Positions 1 to 7,174 of a stretch of DNA of 14,656 bases are shown one piece after another. The notes under the pieces are model-generated. The model saw only the letters and a list, made by a program, of their open reading frames with translations. It made no database searches and had not been told where the DNA came from. The translations under genes and the position numbers were made by a program. Each line of letters begins with the position of its first letter. Positions within the stretch are counted from its first letter, which is position 1. The DNA comes from JAGTRI01 sp964580405 (GTDB lineage Archaea; Thermoproteota; Bathyarchaeia; Bathyarchaeales; DTEX01), in NCBI GenBank assembly GCA_964580405.1, contig CAZOKM010000037.1:1-14656 (forward strand). Direction: 5' to 3'.

Positions 1-699
1 GGATGGTACCTGAAGAAGGCCTTCTTCGACACCATCGACGAAGTCGTCCCCCACGAGGTCATGGGCAACATCAAGGCCCCAATTCTCATCGTCCACGGCG
101 ACGCCGACCAAACCGTGCCCCTGGAAGATGCTACGAAGGGCTACGGAATCGTTAAAGGCCTCAACGCCAGGAACGAGCTCCACGTCGTCAAGGGCGGAGA
201 CCACGTCTACTCGTCGAAGGAGCTCACGCAGGAAGTCACCGAGACGACGATAAACTGGCTGAAGACCCTCGACCTGAAGGCTCTGTCGCAGCCCGCGGAA
301 GAAGCCTTTGTGCCGTCAATTGACTATACGAAGCCGTGGTTCCACGGTTCACCACAGAGGCTCAGCGTCCTCCGCAGCGGAAGCACAATAACCCAGGACG
401 AGGAGCTCGCCAGAGCGTTCTCCCACGAGCCCACGCTTGTCAGCGTCTCGGACAAGGGCGCAATCAAGCACGACGGCAAAAAGGCGGGGTTCCTCTACCG
501 AGTCGCCGAGGACGTTTTCTCGGAGGACATCCAACCCCACCCGCACTCGTCCATGCAGCCCGGGAAGGAATGGGTCACGATGAAGGACCTCCAAGTCGAA
601 CAGATAGGCGTAACCTTCGTCACCTCTAAAGAAGCCCTTTCGGACAGGGAAGTAGCGAAGCTGAGACAGAAGATGAAGGCGAACCCCAGCAAAACCTAG
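1..699 (+). CDS. alpha/beta-hydrolase fused to a C-terminal ART-like domain (5' truncated)
   Basis: The reading frame is open from base 1, so the N-terminus lies outside the window; 232 residues are visible. Residues about 20-92 match the end of an alpha/beta-hydrolase (dienelactone hydrolase/prolyl oligopeptidase-like). The strand with HGDADQTVP supplies the acid (D36 likely, D34 possible), and GGDHVY supplies the catalytic His (H68). The nucleophile serine would be upstream, so activity cannot be judged. After a linker, residues about 110-215 form a second domain with FHGSP (H115), an alternating strand/helix pattern and GKEW (E190). The spacing of His and Glu recalls ADP-ribosyltransferase-like folds; that is inference. 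The stop is TAG at 697-699, followed by a 105-base gap and a same-strand gene with its own candidate promoter. The hydrolase part is fairly secure; the C-terminal assignment is tentative. Confidence 0.75.
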   Translation, partial: GWYLKKAFFDTIDEVVPHEVMGNIKAPILIVHGDADQTVPLEDATKGYGIVKGLNARNELHVVKGGDHVYSSKELTQEVTETTINWLKTLDLKALSQPAEEAFVPSIDYTKPWFHGSPQRLSVLRSGSTITQDEELARAFSHEPTLVSVSDKGAIKHDGKKAGFLYRVAEDVFSEDIQPHPHSSMQPGKEWVTMKDLQVEQIGVTFVTSKEALSDREVAKLRQKMKANPSKT

Positions 700-750
700 T
701 CCGCGCAATAGTCCAAAACACGTTTCTCCCCATACACAAAGCGGAACAGA

Positions 751-759
751 AAACTTAAC
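751..759 (+). promoter_or_regulatory. candidate TATA box for the transaldolase-like gene
   Basis: An AT-rich AAACTTAAC stretch follows a purine-rich GGAACAG that could act as a BRE. It sits about 50 bases before the ATG at 805, which would give a leader of roughly 20-25 bases. No strong Shine-Dalgarno sequence precedes the ATG. The call rests on sequence resemblance only. Confidence 0.3.
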
Positions 760-804
760 AGCACGTAGGGTGCTCATAGTTTCTGTTAAGGCAGCTGGTC
801 GAAA

Positions 805-2979
805 ATGAGGAACGTCCAACAAGTTGTCTCCGAAGCAAAACCCGACGAGCTTGAAAATCCGCCACTGAGCTTGGACCACGCAAGCCACGTAGCTTACCTC
901 ACTCTGAAGGGGTATTCGAGGCTTGCCGCGGACCACATGCTCCACCCCGAAATGAAAGGGCACCTAGCGGAGACGATTGGCAACGTTGTCCGCCAGCTCA
1001 CCCTCGCGTTCAATCAAGCCCTCCTCGAAAAAGACCCGGAAAGAGGTACCGTCCTGTGCGCCAGAGTCTACGACACCCTGGTCAACATGGCACTGAACCT
1101 CGTCGGCTTGGAAACAAAAATCGTGGGGTTCACCGACGCAGAGGCAGAAGAAGCCTTATCGCTGTTGAGGGAGGCATTGAACAACCTCGAAGCGCTCGAA
1201 AGAGGCGGAGTCTTCGGCGCAGTAAAAAATGAATTTATAATCGCCAAAGCCGTTGTCGACGGTATCCTCGCGGAGATGAAGACCGTGATGAAGGTCGTCT
1301 ACAGACCGCCGGGCGCCATGGTCGCTCACGCCGCGGAGGAAATCGAGAAGAATCTTGACAACAAAAACGTCATACGGTCTTTCCTGCGGCTCGCTGAACG
1401 GCAAATCAAAGAGAACGTCTATTACAGGCTGAGCGAGTCGGGGACGTGCAAGTTCGGCAACGACTACGCGTTGGGGCTCAGGTGGCTGCGGCACCTTGGC
1501 TTCGTTCAGGTTTCGACGAACCCGTCTCTAGCCGCAATAGCCTACGATGACGATCCCTCGCAATGGGAAGGCTACAAGGGCGAGGACCTTTGCCCCGACT
1601 TCAGAACCGTCGCGGAACAACACAGGGAGCTCTTCAAGGACCCCGAAGCATCAGGCGACGAAATTACGGCTTACGCGACCGAGGTCAGCATCTGGCGGAA
1701 CCTGGCTGTCTTCAGGCCCGTCGCCGTTGCCTCGAATATGGCCCACGGTATGATTAGCCTTCAGCTGAACCCGAACGTCGCGGACGACTACAGGGAAAGC
1801 GTCAGGACCGCCCTGAAGTTCTACGGGGACGCGGAGCAGTTCCTCAGGCGTTACGACGCGTACCTGCTCTGGGGCTACTCTGGGAACGTTGAAATGGGCA
1901 GGCCGAACATCGTTTTCAAGGTTGCAGCCAGCTCGCCAGCTTCGGTTGACGTCACGAGGAAGCTCGAGAGCCTCGGCGTGGGAACGAACAACACGGTCAC
2001 CTTCACGGTCTCGCAGGAAGCCGAGCTCATACTCGCCAAGATGGAGGGAAGGGCTGAAGCCGCCAAGAAGGGCGTGCCGCTGACGACCGTGTACGAGACG
2101 AACATGGGCGGAAGACTCGACGACCACGTCAGAGAGGTTCAAGCCGAAGCACTCATGAGCAGTACCCTGCAAAAAGTTCAGGACAAGGAGAAAGCCCTGA
2201 AGAAGCTTGCTGAGGAGCTGGGGGCGTGGAGCGAAGCGTCGCAGAAGAAGACTTTAGCTGAAAAGGTTGTGGTCGTCAGCAGCCGAAAGTACCTTCGCCC
2301 ACTGAACAAGGAGCCCTTCGCCAGTTTCCTTGCGGAACACAAGGTGCCCTTTAACTCGAGGGAACAGGTACGAACCTACCTTGCGACCCAGGAAAGCGAT
2401 ATTGGCTACTGCGGAATACTCGTCACGAAAAGGGTTTATGAAATCTTCTTCAGCACGCAAAACAAGCCAAAGTGGATTGCATACTTGCAGCATAAGTACG
2501 GTCCATCATTGAAACAGGCTGAGGAAGTCATGCGGGGAATCGACGTTCTCCCGGCTTCCAAGAGGCACCCGAAGGAGACGCTGCTGACCTTGGCGAAGGC
2601 GAACATGACGCACACCGAGTTCCCGAACCACCAAACGGCGGTCGTGGCTGCGAGTTCCGAACCTGGCTTTAGAGTCGAAGACTACCGAGAGTCGGTTTCG
2701 AGGGAAGTCGACCCAGAAATTCTGAAAAGGTTAACTGAAAAAGTTTCAGGCACCAAGAAGGTCGTGGAAGAATCCTACGAGGTCACAGCGACCCAACAAA
2801 AAATCCTCGAAGAGGCGAAAATACTGAATTCAACAAAATACGGTTCTAAAGGCATCCTTCCAGCGCAGTGGGGAGCCTTCGGGGCGACCGCGAAGACGAT
2901 GGAGGAGTTCTCGAACAGCTACGAAGCGTTCAGGGCGAAATGCGTCGAGTTCGTCAAGAAAGTCTCTGGACAAAAATGA
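805..2979 (+). CDS. large transaldolase-like protein (724 aa)
   Basis: The central part resembles class I transaldolases. VSTNPSL (S237-L242) matches the TTNPSL strand; NIVFKVAAS (K372) matches the Schiff-base lysine strand; TNNTVTFTVSQEAE (394-407) matches the CNLTLLFS motif; MGGRLDDHV near residue 435 matches FVGRILDW. The strand GMISLQLNP (315-323) aligns with the segment carrying the catalytic Glu of TalB-type enzymes, but here the residue is Gln (Q320), as in fructose-6-phosphate aldolase. Usual family lengths are 220-390 residues. The extra length is a helical N-terminus (1-215), spacer sequence within the core and about 280 C-terminal residues I do not recognise. Substrate is unknown: transaldol or aldol cleavage of sugar phosphates is the family role, and this protein may have diverged from it. 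The gene ends 2 bases before the convergent DHH gene. The start is the first ATG of the frame after the candidate promoter. Confidence 0.75.
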   Translation: MRNVQQVVSEAKPDELENPPLSLDHASHVAYLTLKGYSRLAADHMLHPEMKGHLAETIGNVVRQLTLAFNQALLEKDPERGTVLCARVYDTLVNMALNLVGLETKIVGFTDAEAEEALSLLREALNNLEALERGGVFGAVKNEFIIAKAVVDGILAEMKTVMKVVYRPPGAMVAHAAEEIEKNLDNKNVIRSFLRLAERQIKENVYYRLSESGTCKFGNDYALGLRWLRHLGFVQVSTNPSLAAIAYDDDPSQWEGYKGEDLCPDFRTVAEQHRELFKDPEASGDEITAYATEVSIWRNLAVFRPVAVASNMAHGMISLQLNPNVADDYRESVRTALKFYGDAEQFLRRYDAYLLWGYSGNVEMGRPNIVFKVAASSPASVDVTRKLESLGVGTNNTVTFTVSQEAELILAKMEGRAEAAKKGVPLTTVYETNMGGRLDDHVREVQAEALMSSTLQKVQDKEKALKKLAEELGAWSEASQKKTLAEKVVVVSSRKYLRPLNKEPFASFLAEHKVPFNSREQVRTYLATQESDIGYCGILVTKRVYEIFFSTQNKPKWIAYLQHKYGPSLKQAEEVMRGIDVLPASKRHPKETLLTLAKANMTHTEFPNHQTAVVAASSEPGFRVEDYRESVSREVDPEILKRLTEKVSGTKKVVEESYEVTATQQKILEEAKILNSTKYGSKGILPAQWGAFGATAKTMEEFSNSYEAFRAKCVEFVKKVSGQK

Positions 2980-2981
2980 GC

Positions 2982-3989
2982 CTAAACTTCTCCAGAGCCC
3001 TTCGTGAGCTTGGCCTTCAGAATCTTGGTCGCCCGCTTGACCGCGGACTCGAAGTCGCCGCTTCCATTCATTCCCGCAGCTGTTGAGTGCCCGCCTCCCA
3101 TGCCGTGCATGTACTCGCCCAAGGGCTTGGCCAGGTCGGTGCCCACGTGGAAGCCCGTCTGCCTGAAGAACTCCTGGTCCGACCTGATGCTTATCTGCAG
3201 TTGGTCGTCCTTCTGCCCGCCAACCATCGCCAAGTGGGCGCCCGTCTCGACAAGCGCCCTCGCGGCTGACGCTTGGAACGACCTCACGTGCGAAAACACG
3301 ATGAGCCAATCGTCGACCTTCAGAATCCTCAGCCTCTCGCTGGCCTTGAGCCGGGCGATGCGTTCGGAAAGGTCAATGGGAAGAGAAAGGTGAGACAAAG
3401 CCTCGTGAGCGTTCACGCCCGCGTCAATCAGGTCAGCCACGGTTTTAAAGGTGTTTGAGTTCGCCAGAATGAAGTGCTTCGTGTCGAAGGCTATGCCGAG
3501 GAAAAGCGCCTCCGCCTCCTCCTTCGAGGGCACAATACCGAGCTCTTTGAAGAACCCGTAGACGATCTCGCAGGTGGACGAGGAGTTCTCGTCTGAGATG
3601 CAGAGGGCGCCGATTTTCTGGGTTTCAGGGTGGCTCGAGTGGTGGTCAATGACGACGACTGGCGAACGGGATTTTTCCACTTTTTCGCTCCAAGCCCCCA
3701 GCTGCTTTATGGTGTTCGTGTCCAGCATCGCTATGAAGTCAGCGTCCTCGAAGCGCGGTTCGCTGGTCAAAATTTTGAAGGGCAGATACGTGGTCAACGC
3801 CTTTGACAGCTTGCTCATGCCCTCGGGGCAGGCGATGTCAACCTTCACGCTCGGAACCATCCGCTCCAAGAGCCTCTGAAGGGCGAAGGCCGAGCACAGG
3901 GCGTCGGGGTCAGCGTTCTGGTGGCACAGCAGAATGACGTATTTTGGCTTGACCTCATTCATCAGCAACTCTAGATTCTTGACCGACAA
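2982..3989 (-). CDS. DHH-family phosphoesterase (RecJ/NrnA-like)
   Basis: 335 residues with the full DHH-DHHA1 layout. Motif I is HQNADPDA (H23, D27, D29); motif II is MLDTN (D90); motif III is VIDHHSSH (D115, H116, H117); the motif IV Asp is in GIAFDT (D169). The DHHA1 substrate-binding motif GMGGGHSTAAG lies around H301. Family members bind two Mn2+ ions and hydrolyse phosphodiesters, such as short oligonucleotides, single-stranded DNA or pAp; the substrate here cannot be told. It is cytoplasmic, with no signal peptide. The assumed start is TTG at 3989, overlapping the end of the upstream DUF3194-like gene by 19 bases, with GGTGAGGTGA just before it. That Shine-Dalgarno is very close to TTG, so ATG at 3962 (residue 10) is a real alternative. 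It is the last gene of the prefoldin beta operon. Confidence 0.95.
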   Translation of the reverse strand: MSVKNLELLMNEVKPKYVILLCHQNADPDALCSAFALQRLLERMVPSVKVDIACPEGMSKLSKALTTYLPFKILTSEPRFEDADFIAMLDTNTIKQLGAWSEKVEKSRSPVVVIDHHSSHPETQKIGALCISDENSSSTCEIVYGFFKELGIVPSKEEAEALFLGIAFDTKHFILANSNTFKTVADLIDAGVNAHEALSHLSLPIDLSERIARLKASERLRILKVDDWLIVFSHVRSFQASAARALVETGAHLAMVGGQKDDQLQISIRSDQEFFRQTGFHVGTDLAKPLGEYMHGMGGGHSTAAGMNGSGDFESAVKRATKILKAKLTKGSGEV

Positions 3990-4282
3990 TTCACCTCACC
4001 AACGTACTCGTCTATCGCTCTGAAGGCGGCTTTAACCGCTCCCTCAGCCAGCTTCTTCTCGTCCATCGGGCTCTTAGCGCTGGAAAGGGTCAGCTCAACG
4101 TCGACTTCGACGTTCATGCCTTTGGATTCCTCCAGACTCACCGCGACTGTCAGGTCAGAGATTTCCTTGCTGGAAACCTTGGAGGCGATGTATTTTCTCG
4201 CGGCGTCGTCGGCTATCGTGCAGAGTTCTTCATAAAGGTTGTCAGACGGAGGAGACCCGCACGGTTCATCCAAACCTTTCAC
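3971..4282 (-). CDS. DUF3194-like small archaeal protein
   Basis: 103 residues, acidic and soluble. The pattern is a helix (LYEELCTIADDAARKYIA), a beta strand (ISDLTVAVSLEES), a second strand (NVEVDVELTLS) and a final helix (KLAEGAVKAAFRAIDEYV), a small two-layer alpha/beta fold. Small proteins of this type (DUF3194) are known in archaea beside prefoldin beta genes, and the position here fits: the GTG start at 4282 lies 2 bases after the prefoldin stop codon. No catalytic motif is visible and no biochemical function is known to me. Context suggests translation coupled to prefoldin beta and the DHH phosphoesterase, possibly a chaperone or RNA-linked role; that is inference. The family name is from memory of sequence shape and context. 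Confidence 0.75.
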   Translation of the reverse strand: MKGLDEPCGSPPSDNLYEELCTIADDAARKYIASKVSSKEISDLTVAVSLEESKGMNVEVDVELTLSSAKSPMDEKKLAEGAVKAAFRAIDEYVGEVNCRSRI

Positions 4283-4284
4283 CG

Positions 4285-4653
4285 TTAGGTGGAAGACAGT
4301 GGACGTAAATCTTTCTGGAGCCTATCGTTCAGCTCTTTGATTTGGGTCTTGAGTCGTTCCTCCTGCTTGCCGAGGACGGAGACCCGCATGTTCGAAAGCT
4401 CCTTCTTCTCTTTGAGCTCGTCAGTGACCTTCGGCTTCTCCGACTTGATAAGAAGCGAGCCGACTGACTTGTAGATTACGCTGCCTTCGGACGCTTTCTC
4501 GAGCTCGCCCAGCGCCTGGTCAACCTCGAGGAGCTCAAGCTCAACCTGCTGCTTCTGGGTTAAAACGCTCTGGAGCGTCTGCTGAAGCTGCTGCAGCCTC
4601 ATGAGCCGTTCCTGAACGGCTGGTGGGAGTGCCATACCTTCGCTCATAATCAT
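4285..4653 (-). CDS. pfdB: prefoldin subunit beta
   Basis: 122 residues with the typical beta-prefoldin layout: ALPPAVQERLMRLQQLQQ starts the N-terminal coiled-coil helix, a central hairpin contains VIYKSVGSLLIKS, and a C-terminal helix (ELKEKKELSNMRVSVLGKQEERL) closes the coiled coil. Archaeal prefoldin is an alpha2-beta4 hexamer that captures unfolded proteins with its coiled-coil tips and passes them to the group II chaperonin. Length is normal for the family. Three in-frame ATGs are possible (4653, 4647, 4635). I use the first, which has GGTG four bases upstream, but many homologues begin at the equivalent of 4635 (MALPPAVQERL). It heads an operon with the DUF3194-like and DHH genes, and a TATA-like box lies about 50-60 bases upstream. 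Confidence 0.93.
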   Translation of the reverse strand: MIMSEGMALPPAVQERLMRLQQLQQTLQSVLTQKQQVELELLEVDQALGELEKASEGSVIYKSVGSLLIKSEKPKVTDELKEKKELSNMRVSVLGKQEERLKTQIKELNDRLQKDLRPLSST

Positions 4654-4703
4654 CCAGCACCGTCATGTCTGTTGTTTGCGTTGTCCACCATAAGTATACA
4701 TGG

Positions 4704-4715
4704 CTTTAATTAAAG
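4704..4715 (-). promoter_or_regulatory. candidate TATA box of the prefoldin beta operon
   Basis: CTTTAATTAAAG is a perfect 12-base palindrome and resembles an archaeal TATA box, preceded on the minus strand by an A/C-rich AAACC that could be a BRE. Initiation about 25 bases downstream would leave a leader of roughly 25-30 bases before the ATG at 4653. A second AT-rich stretch (TGTATACTTAT, 4691-4701) is a weaker alternative. Confidence 0.45.
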
Positions 4716-4778
4716 GGTTTCCCAGCGTAAATCAAAAAGTACCGACAATTAACGGGTAGAAAAATAGCTCTCCACGAC

Positions 4779-4806
4779 TTCAAGCGTTCAAGCATTTACA
4801 GCTTGA
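4779..4806. repeat. TTCAAGC direct repeat with an inverted copy
   Basis: TTCAAGC occurs at 4779-4785 and again at 4787-4793, one base apart, and is followed by the reverse complement GCTTGA at 4801-4806 after a 7-base gap. The group lies between the response regulator stop and the prefoldin promoter. It could be a factor-binding site or a weak RNA hairpin (6-base stem, 7-base loop). No function is shown. Confidence 0.35.
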
Positions 4807-4822
4807 TGAAAAGCAGAGGCTA

Positions 4823-4835
4823 TGCCCGTCGGGCA
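4823..4835 (-). terminator. possible hairpin after the response regulator gene
   Basis: TGCCCGTCGGGCA is an inverted repeat 4 bases beyond the response regulator stop (minus strand), able to form a 5-base-pair GC-rich stem with a 3-base loop. On the minus strand it is followed by a short TTTT run near 4809-4812. Archaeal termination depends more on T-tracts than hairpins, so the call is weak. Confidence 0.25.
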
Positions 4836-4839
4836 AGAT

Positions 4840-5223
4840 TCAGGTTTGACCTTTTTCTTTTATTTTGTTCGTCACGAGTTCTATGAGCTTCTCGGGGTCG
4901 ACGGGCTTCATGATGTAGGCGTCCGCCCCCAGCTTCAGCGAAGCCACCGCGTTTTCGAGGGACGGGAACCCCGTCATCATAATCTTCACCATCCGAGGGG
5001 ATTTCGTGTTCAAGATTGCCAGCAGCTCCGTCCCCTGCATTCCCGGCAACCTCATGTCCAGAATGGCCGCGTCAAACGGCTTCGCCGCGTTTTTTGTGGC
5101 AGCTTCTTCGCCAGACTGAGCTGTTTCGACGGCGTAGCCCTCTGATTCGAGAATGATTTCTAGGCTTTCAAGAATTTGTGTGTCGTCGTCTATGAGTAGG
5201 ATTGTTTTAACTTTGCCACTCAT
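4840..5223 (-). CDS. single-domain response regulator (CheY-like receiver)
   Basis: 127 residues, all receiver domain. Acidic pocket D12/D13/D14 (LLIDDD), phosphoacceptor D56 (AILDMRLPGM), switch residue T84 (IMMTG) and K106 (YIMKPV) are all present, so it should be phosphorylated normally. There is no DNA-binding or enzymatic output domain, and the C-terminus ends soon after alpha-5. Such proteins act by protein contact or as phosphorelay intermediates. The ATG at 5223 follows the kinase stop after one base, so the two are almost certainly co-translated and cognate partners. The target is not visible in the window: no chemotaxis genes are nearby. Confidence 0.96.
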   Translation of the reverse strand: MSGKVKTILLIDDDTQILESLEIILESEGYAVETAQSGEEAATKNAAKPFDAAILDMRLPGMQGTELLAILNTKSPRMVKIMMTGFPSLENAVASLKLGADAYIMKPVDPEKLIELVTNKIKEKGQT

Positions 5224-5224
5224 T

Positions 5225-6970
5225 TTAAGCTGCTCTCCTGAACGGCACTTTGATTGTGAAGGTTGTGCCTTTACCCACTTCGCTTTCGACGGATATTGAG
5301 CCCTCGTGGGCTTCGATTAGGCGCTTGCACGCTGCTAAGCCTAACCCAGCTCCCTTCGCCTTAGTCGTGAACAGTGGCTCGAAAAGCTTGCCCATGTTTT
5401 CTTTGGGGATGCCCACGCCCGTGTCTTCCACGCCTATGTAAATGGAGTCGTCTTCAAGCCCAGCTTTAACCGTCAGCCTTCCGCCCTGAGGCATGGACTG
5501 AACCGCGTTCGTCAGCAGGTTTATGAGCACCCGTTTCAGAATGTCCGGGTCCGCCATGAACTTCGTTGGGGCTAAATTCGTATTCACGTTAATCGCGGCT
5601 TTAACGTTTTCGGGAACGTGTATCGTCGAAAGGGCCTGGGCGATCAGGTTCTCCGCTTCGACTGTAACGGGCTCAAATTTTGGGGTTCGAGCGTAGTCCC
5701 TTAGGTCGTTTGTGATTTTGCCCATGTATTGTATCTGCTGTGCGACGCTTTCGAACAACTGCGCGATTCCTTTGTCCATGACAGCTTTTTTACACTCTTC
5801 TGGGATTTGGTCCAGTATCCTCTTACCGATGTACAGTTGGTTGTAAATTACCTGCAGAGGATTAGCCAAGTCGTGCCCCACCATCGCAGCGGTTTCTCCG
5901 ATTGCCGCGAGGCGCTCGGACTCCTTCAGTTTTTCTGTCTTCTGCCTTACGAGCTCCTCCAAGTTCTCTGAATAACGCTGAAGCTCGTCCTCCATCATTA
6001 TGAGGTCGGTAATGTCCCTCGAGATGCCAACCAGGCCAGCGACTTGGCCTTTCTGACCTTTAATGGGCACCTTTGTGGTGGAGACCCAGTGAAACTTGCC
6101 GTTCATCCTTTCGGTCCTTTCGACCCTTCCAATCAAAGGCTGACTCTTTTTGGTGACCTCCTGTTCATCGTTGAAGGCGTCTTCAGCGTGTGCGGGCGCG
6201 AGGAAGTCGAAGTCAGTCTTTCCGATGGCCTCCTCGGGACTATTGAGTCCTAGATTCGTCGCCTGCGCTTTGTTGATTCTGGTGAACCGCGAATTCTGGT
6301 CCTTAAAGTAGATGGCGTCCGGGATGTTGTCCATGAGGGCTTGAAGCAAATCACGTTCATGGGCAAGTAGCTGTTCCATTTTTTGGCGAGACGAGTTTTC
6401 CTCAGCCAGCTCCAGAGCTGACGAGATGTGCCTCGCGAGACTATTTACTGACGGAATGAAGTACTCAACAAGCTTCGTTGAGGTCATGGTGAACGTACCT
6501 ATAATTCTGCCATGAAGTTCCAGCGGAGTGACGATGCTCATCGCGTTTGCGAAATAAAAAAGCTGCAAAATTGGCGAAGCGACGGATTGAGTGAACATTT
6601 CGCCGATGATGTCGTTGACGTTAGCCTGAATTGTTTTCCCTTCCCTCACAACTTGACTGAAATATTTCGCCTTGTCCAGCGGGATTACGAAATTCCGCAA
6701 TTTTATGCCGACAAGCCGTTCCGCGGCCTTTATTTTGAACGGAGAAATCGTCGTGTTGGCTACCCTTAACGAGTTTTTGTCCTCCGTAAGCAATAATATG
6801 TAACATGTATATTTTTTGGATTTCCTGAACTCGTCAATCACTATTCTGAAAATCTCGTTCCTGTCCAGTACGCCGTGTATTTTAGTAGAAACGTTTTCGG
6901 TGAACTGTATGATCTCGATGAGGTCGGATAGCGGCTTGCTAAACTGTTCCTTCTTCAGCATGACAATCAT
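5225..6970 (-). CDS. soluble sensor histidine kinase, GAF-PAS-HisKA-HATPase
   Basis: 581 residues without membrane segments, so a cytoplasmic sensor. Residues about 25-195 look like a GAF domain. A PAS domain follows at about 205-325 (LMDNIPDAIYFKD, then a PAC-type HWVSTTKVPIKG and GISRDITD end). A short coiled coil (about 325-355) leads to the dimerisation domain, with phosphoacceptor H366 in MVGHDLANPLQ. The ATPase domain has the N box NLLTNAVQS (N488), G1 box DTGVGIP (D516), F box FEPLFTT and G2 box GAGLGLA. The set is complete, so active autophosphorylation is expected. The ligand is unknown, and no heme or flavin-binding residue stands out. It is followed after one base by the receiver-only regulator. 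The start is ATG at 6970; ATG at 6961 is an alternative, and neither has a strong Shine-Dalgarno. Confidence 0.96.
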   Translation of the reverse strand: MIVMLKKEQFSKPLSDLIEIIQFTENVSTKIHGVLDRNEIFRIVIDEFRKSKKYTCYILLLTEDKNSLRVANTTISPFKIKAAERLVGIKLRNFVIPLDKAKYFSQVVREGKTIQANVNDIIGEMFTQSVASPILQLFYFANAMSIVTPLELHGRIIGTFTMTSTKLVEYFIPSVNSLARHISSALELAEENSSRQKMEQLLAHERDLLQALMDNIPDAIYFKDQNSRFTRINKAQATNLGLNSPEEAIGKTDFDFLAPAHAEDAFNDEQEVTKKSQPLIGRVERTERMNGKFHWVSTTKVPIKGQKGQVAGLVGISRDITDLIMMEDELQRYSENLEELVRQKTEKLKESERLAAIGETAAMVGHDLANPLQVIYNQLYIGKRILDQIPEECKKAVMDKGIAQLFESVAQQIQYMGKITNDLRDYARTPKFEPVTVEAENLIAQALSTIHVPENVKAAINVNTNLAPTKFMADPDILKRVLINLLTNAVQSMPQGGRLTVKAGLEDDSIYIGVEDTGVGIPKENMGKLFEPLFTTKAKGAGLGLAACKRLIEAHEGSISVESEVGKGTTFTIKVPFRRAA

Positions 6971-7174
6971 GCCCTGTTAGAATTAGGTTGCTTATGGGAT
7001 GCTCCTTATTGACTCATTGGGTTTGGTGCTATTTATGAATATTGTTATCCTTTCCAGGGTACCTACTCACTATATTTGGAGCCATTACTGTTGTAGAAAG
7101 AAGCGTTCTTGGTGATCATGAGTAAAACTTTATGAAAGACGACGTAGAAATCAAACGGAAGCGAGAGAACACCG
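6971..7174. promoter_or_regulatory. divergent promoter region, histidine kinase / topoisomerase IB
   Basis: This 204-base AT-rich spacer must drive both divergent genes. On the plus strand, AAAACTTTATG (7124-7134) is a candidate TATA box, giving a short leader before the ATG at 7175. On the minus strand, CATAAATAG near 7030-7038 is a candidate for the kinase gene. No RNA gene or further reading frame with support was seen. Confidence 0.4.

Noticed and set aside
349..963. A 204-codon open frame on the minus strand
   Set aside because: It lies across the hydrolase gene and the start of the transaldolase-like gene, which have recognisable motifs on the plus strand. Its translation has no family resemblance.
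1651..2172. A 173-codon minus-strand open frame
   Set aside because: It is wholly inside the transaldolase-like gene, over the catalytic lysine region, so it is a by-product of GC-rich coding sequence.
4654..4839. A tRNA-like element suggested by the TTCAAGC repeats
   Set aside because: No acceptor stem, D arm or anticodon arm can be built around it.
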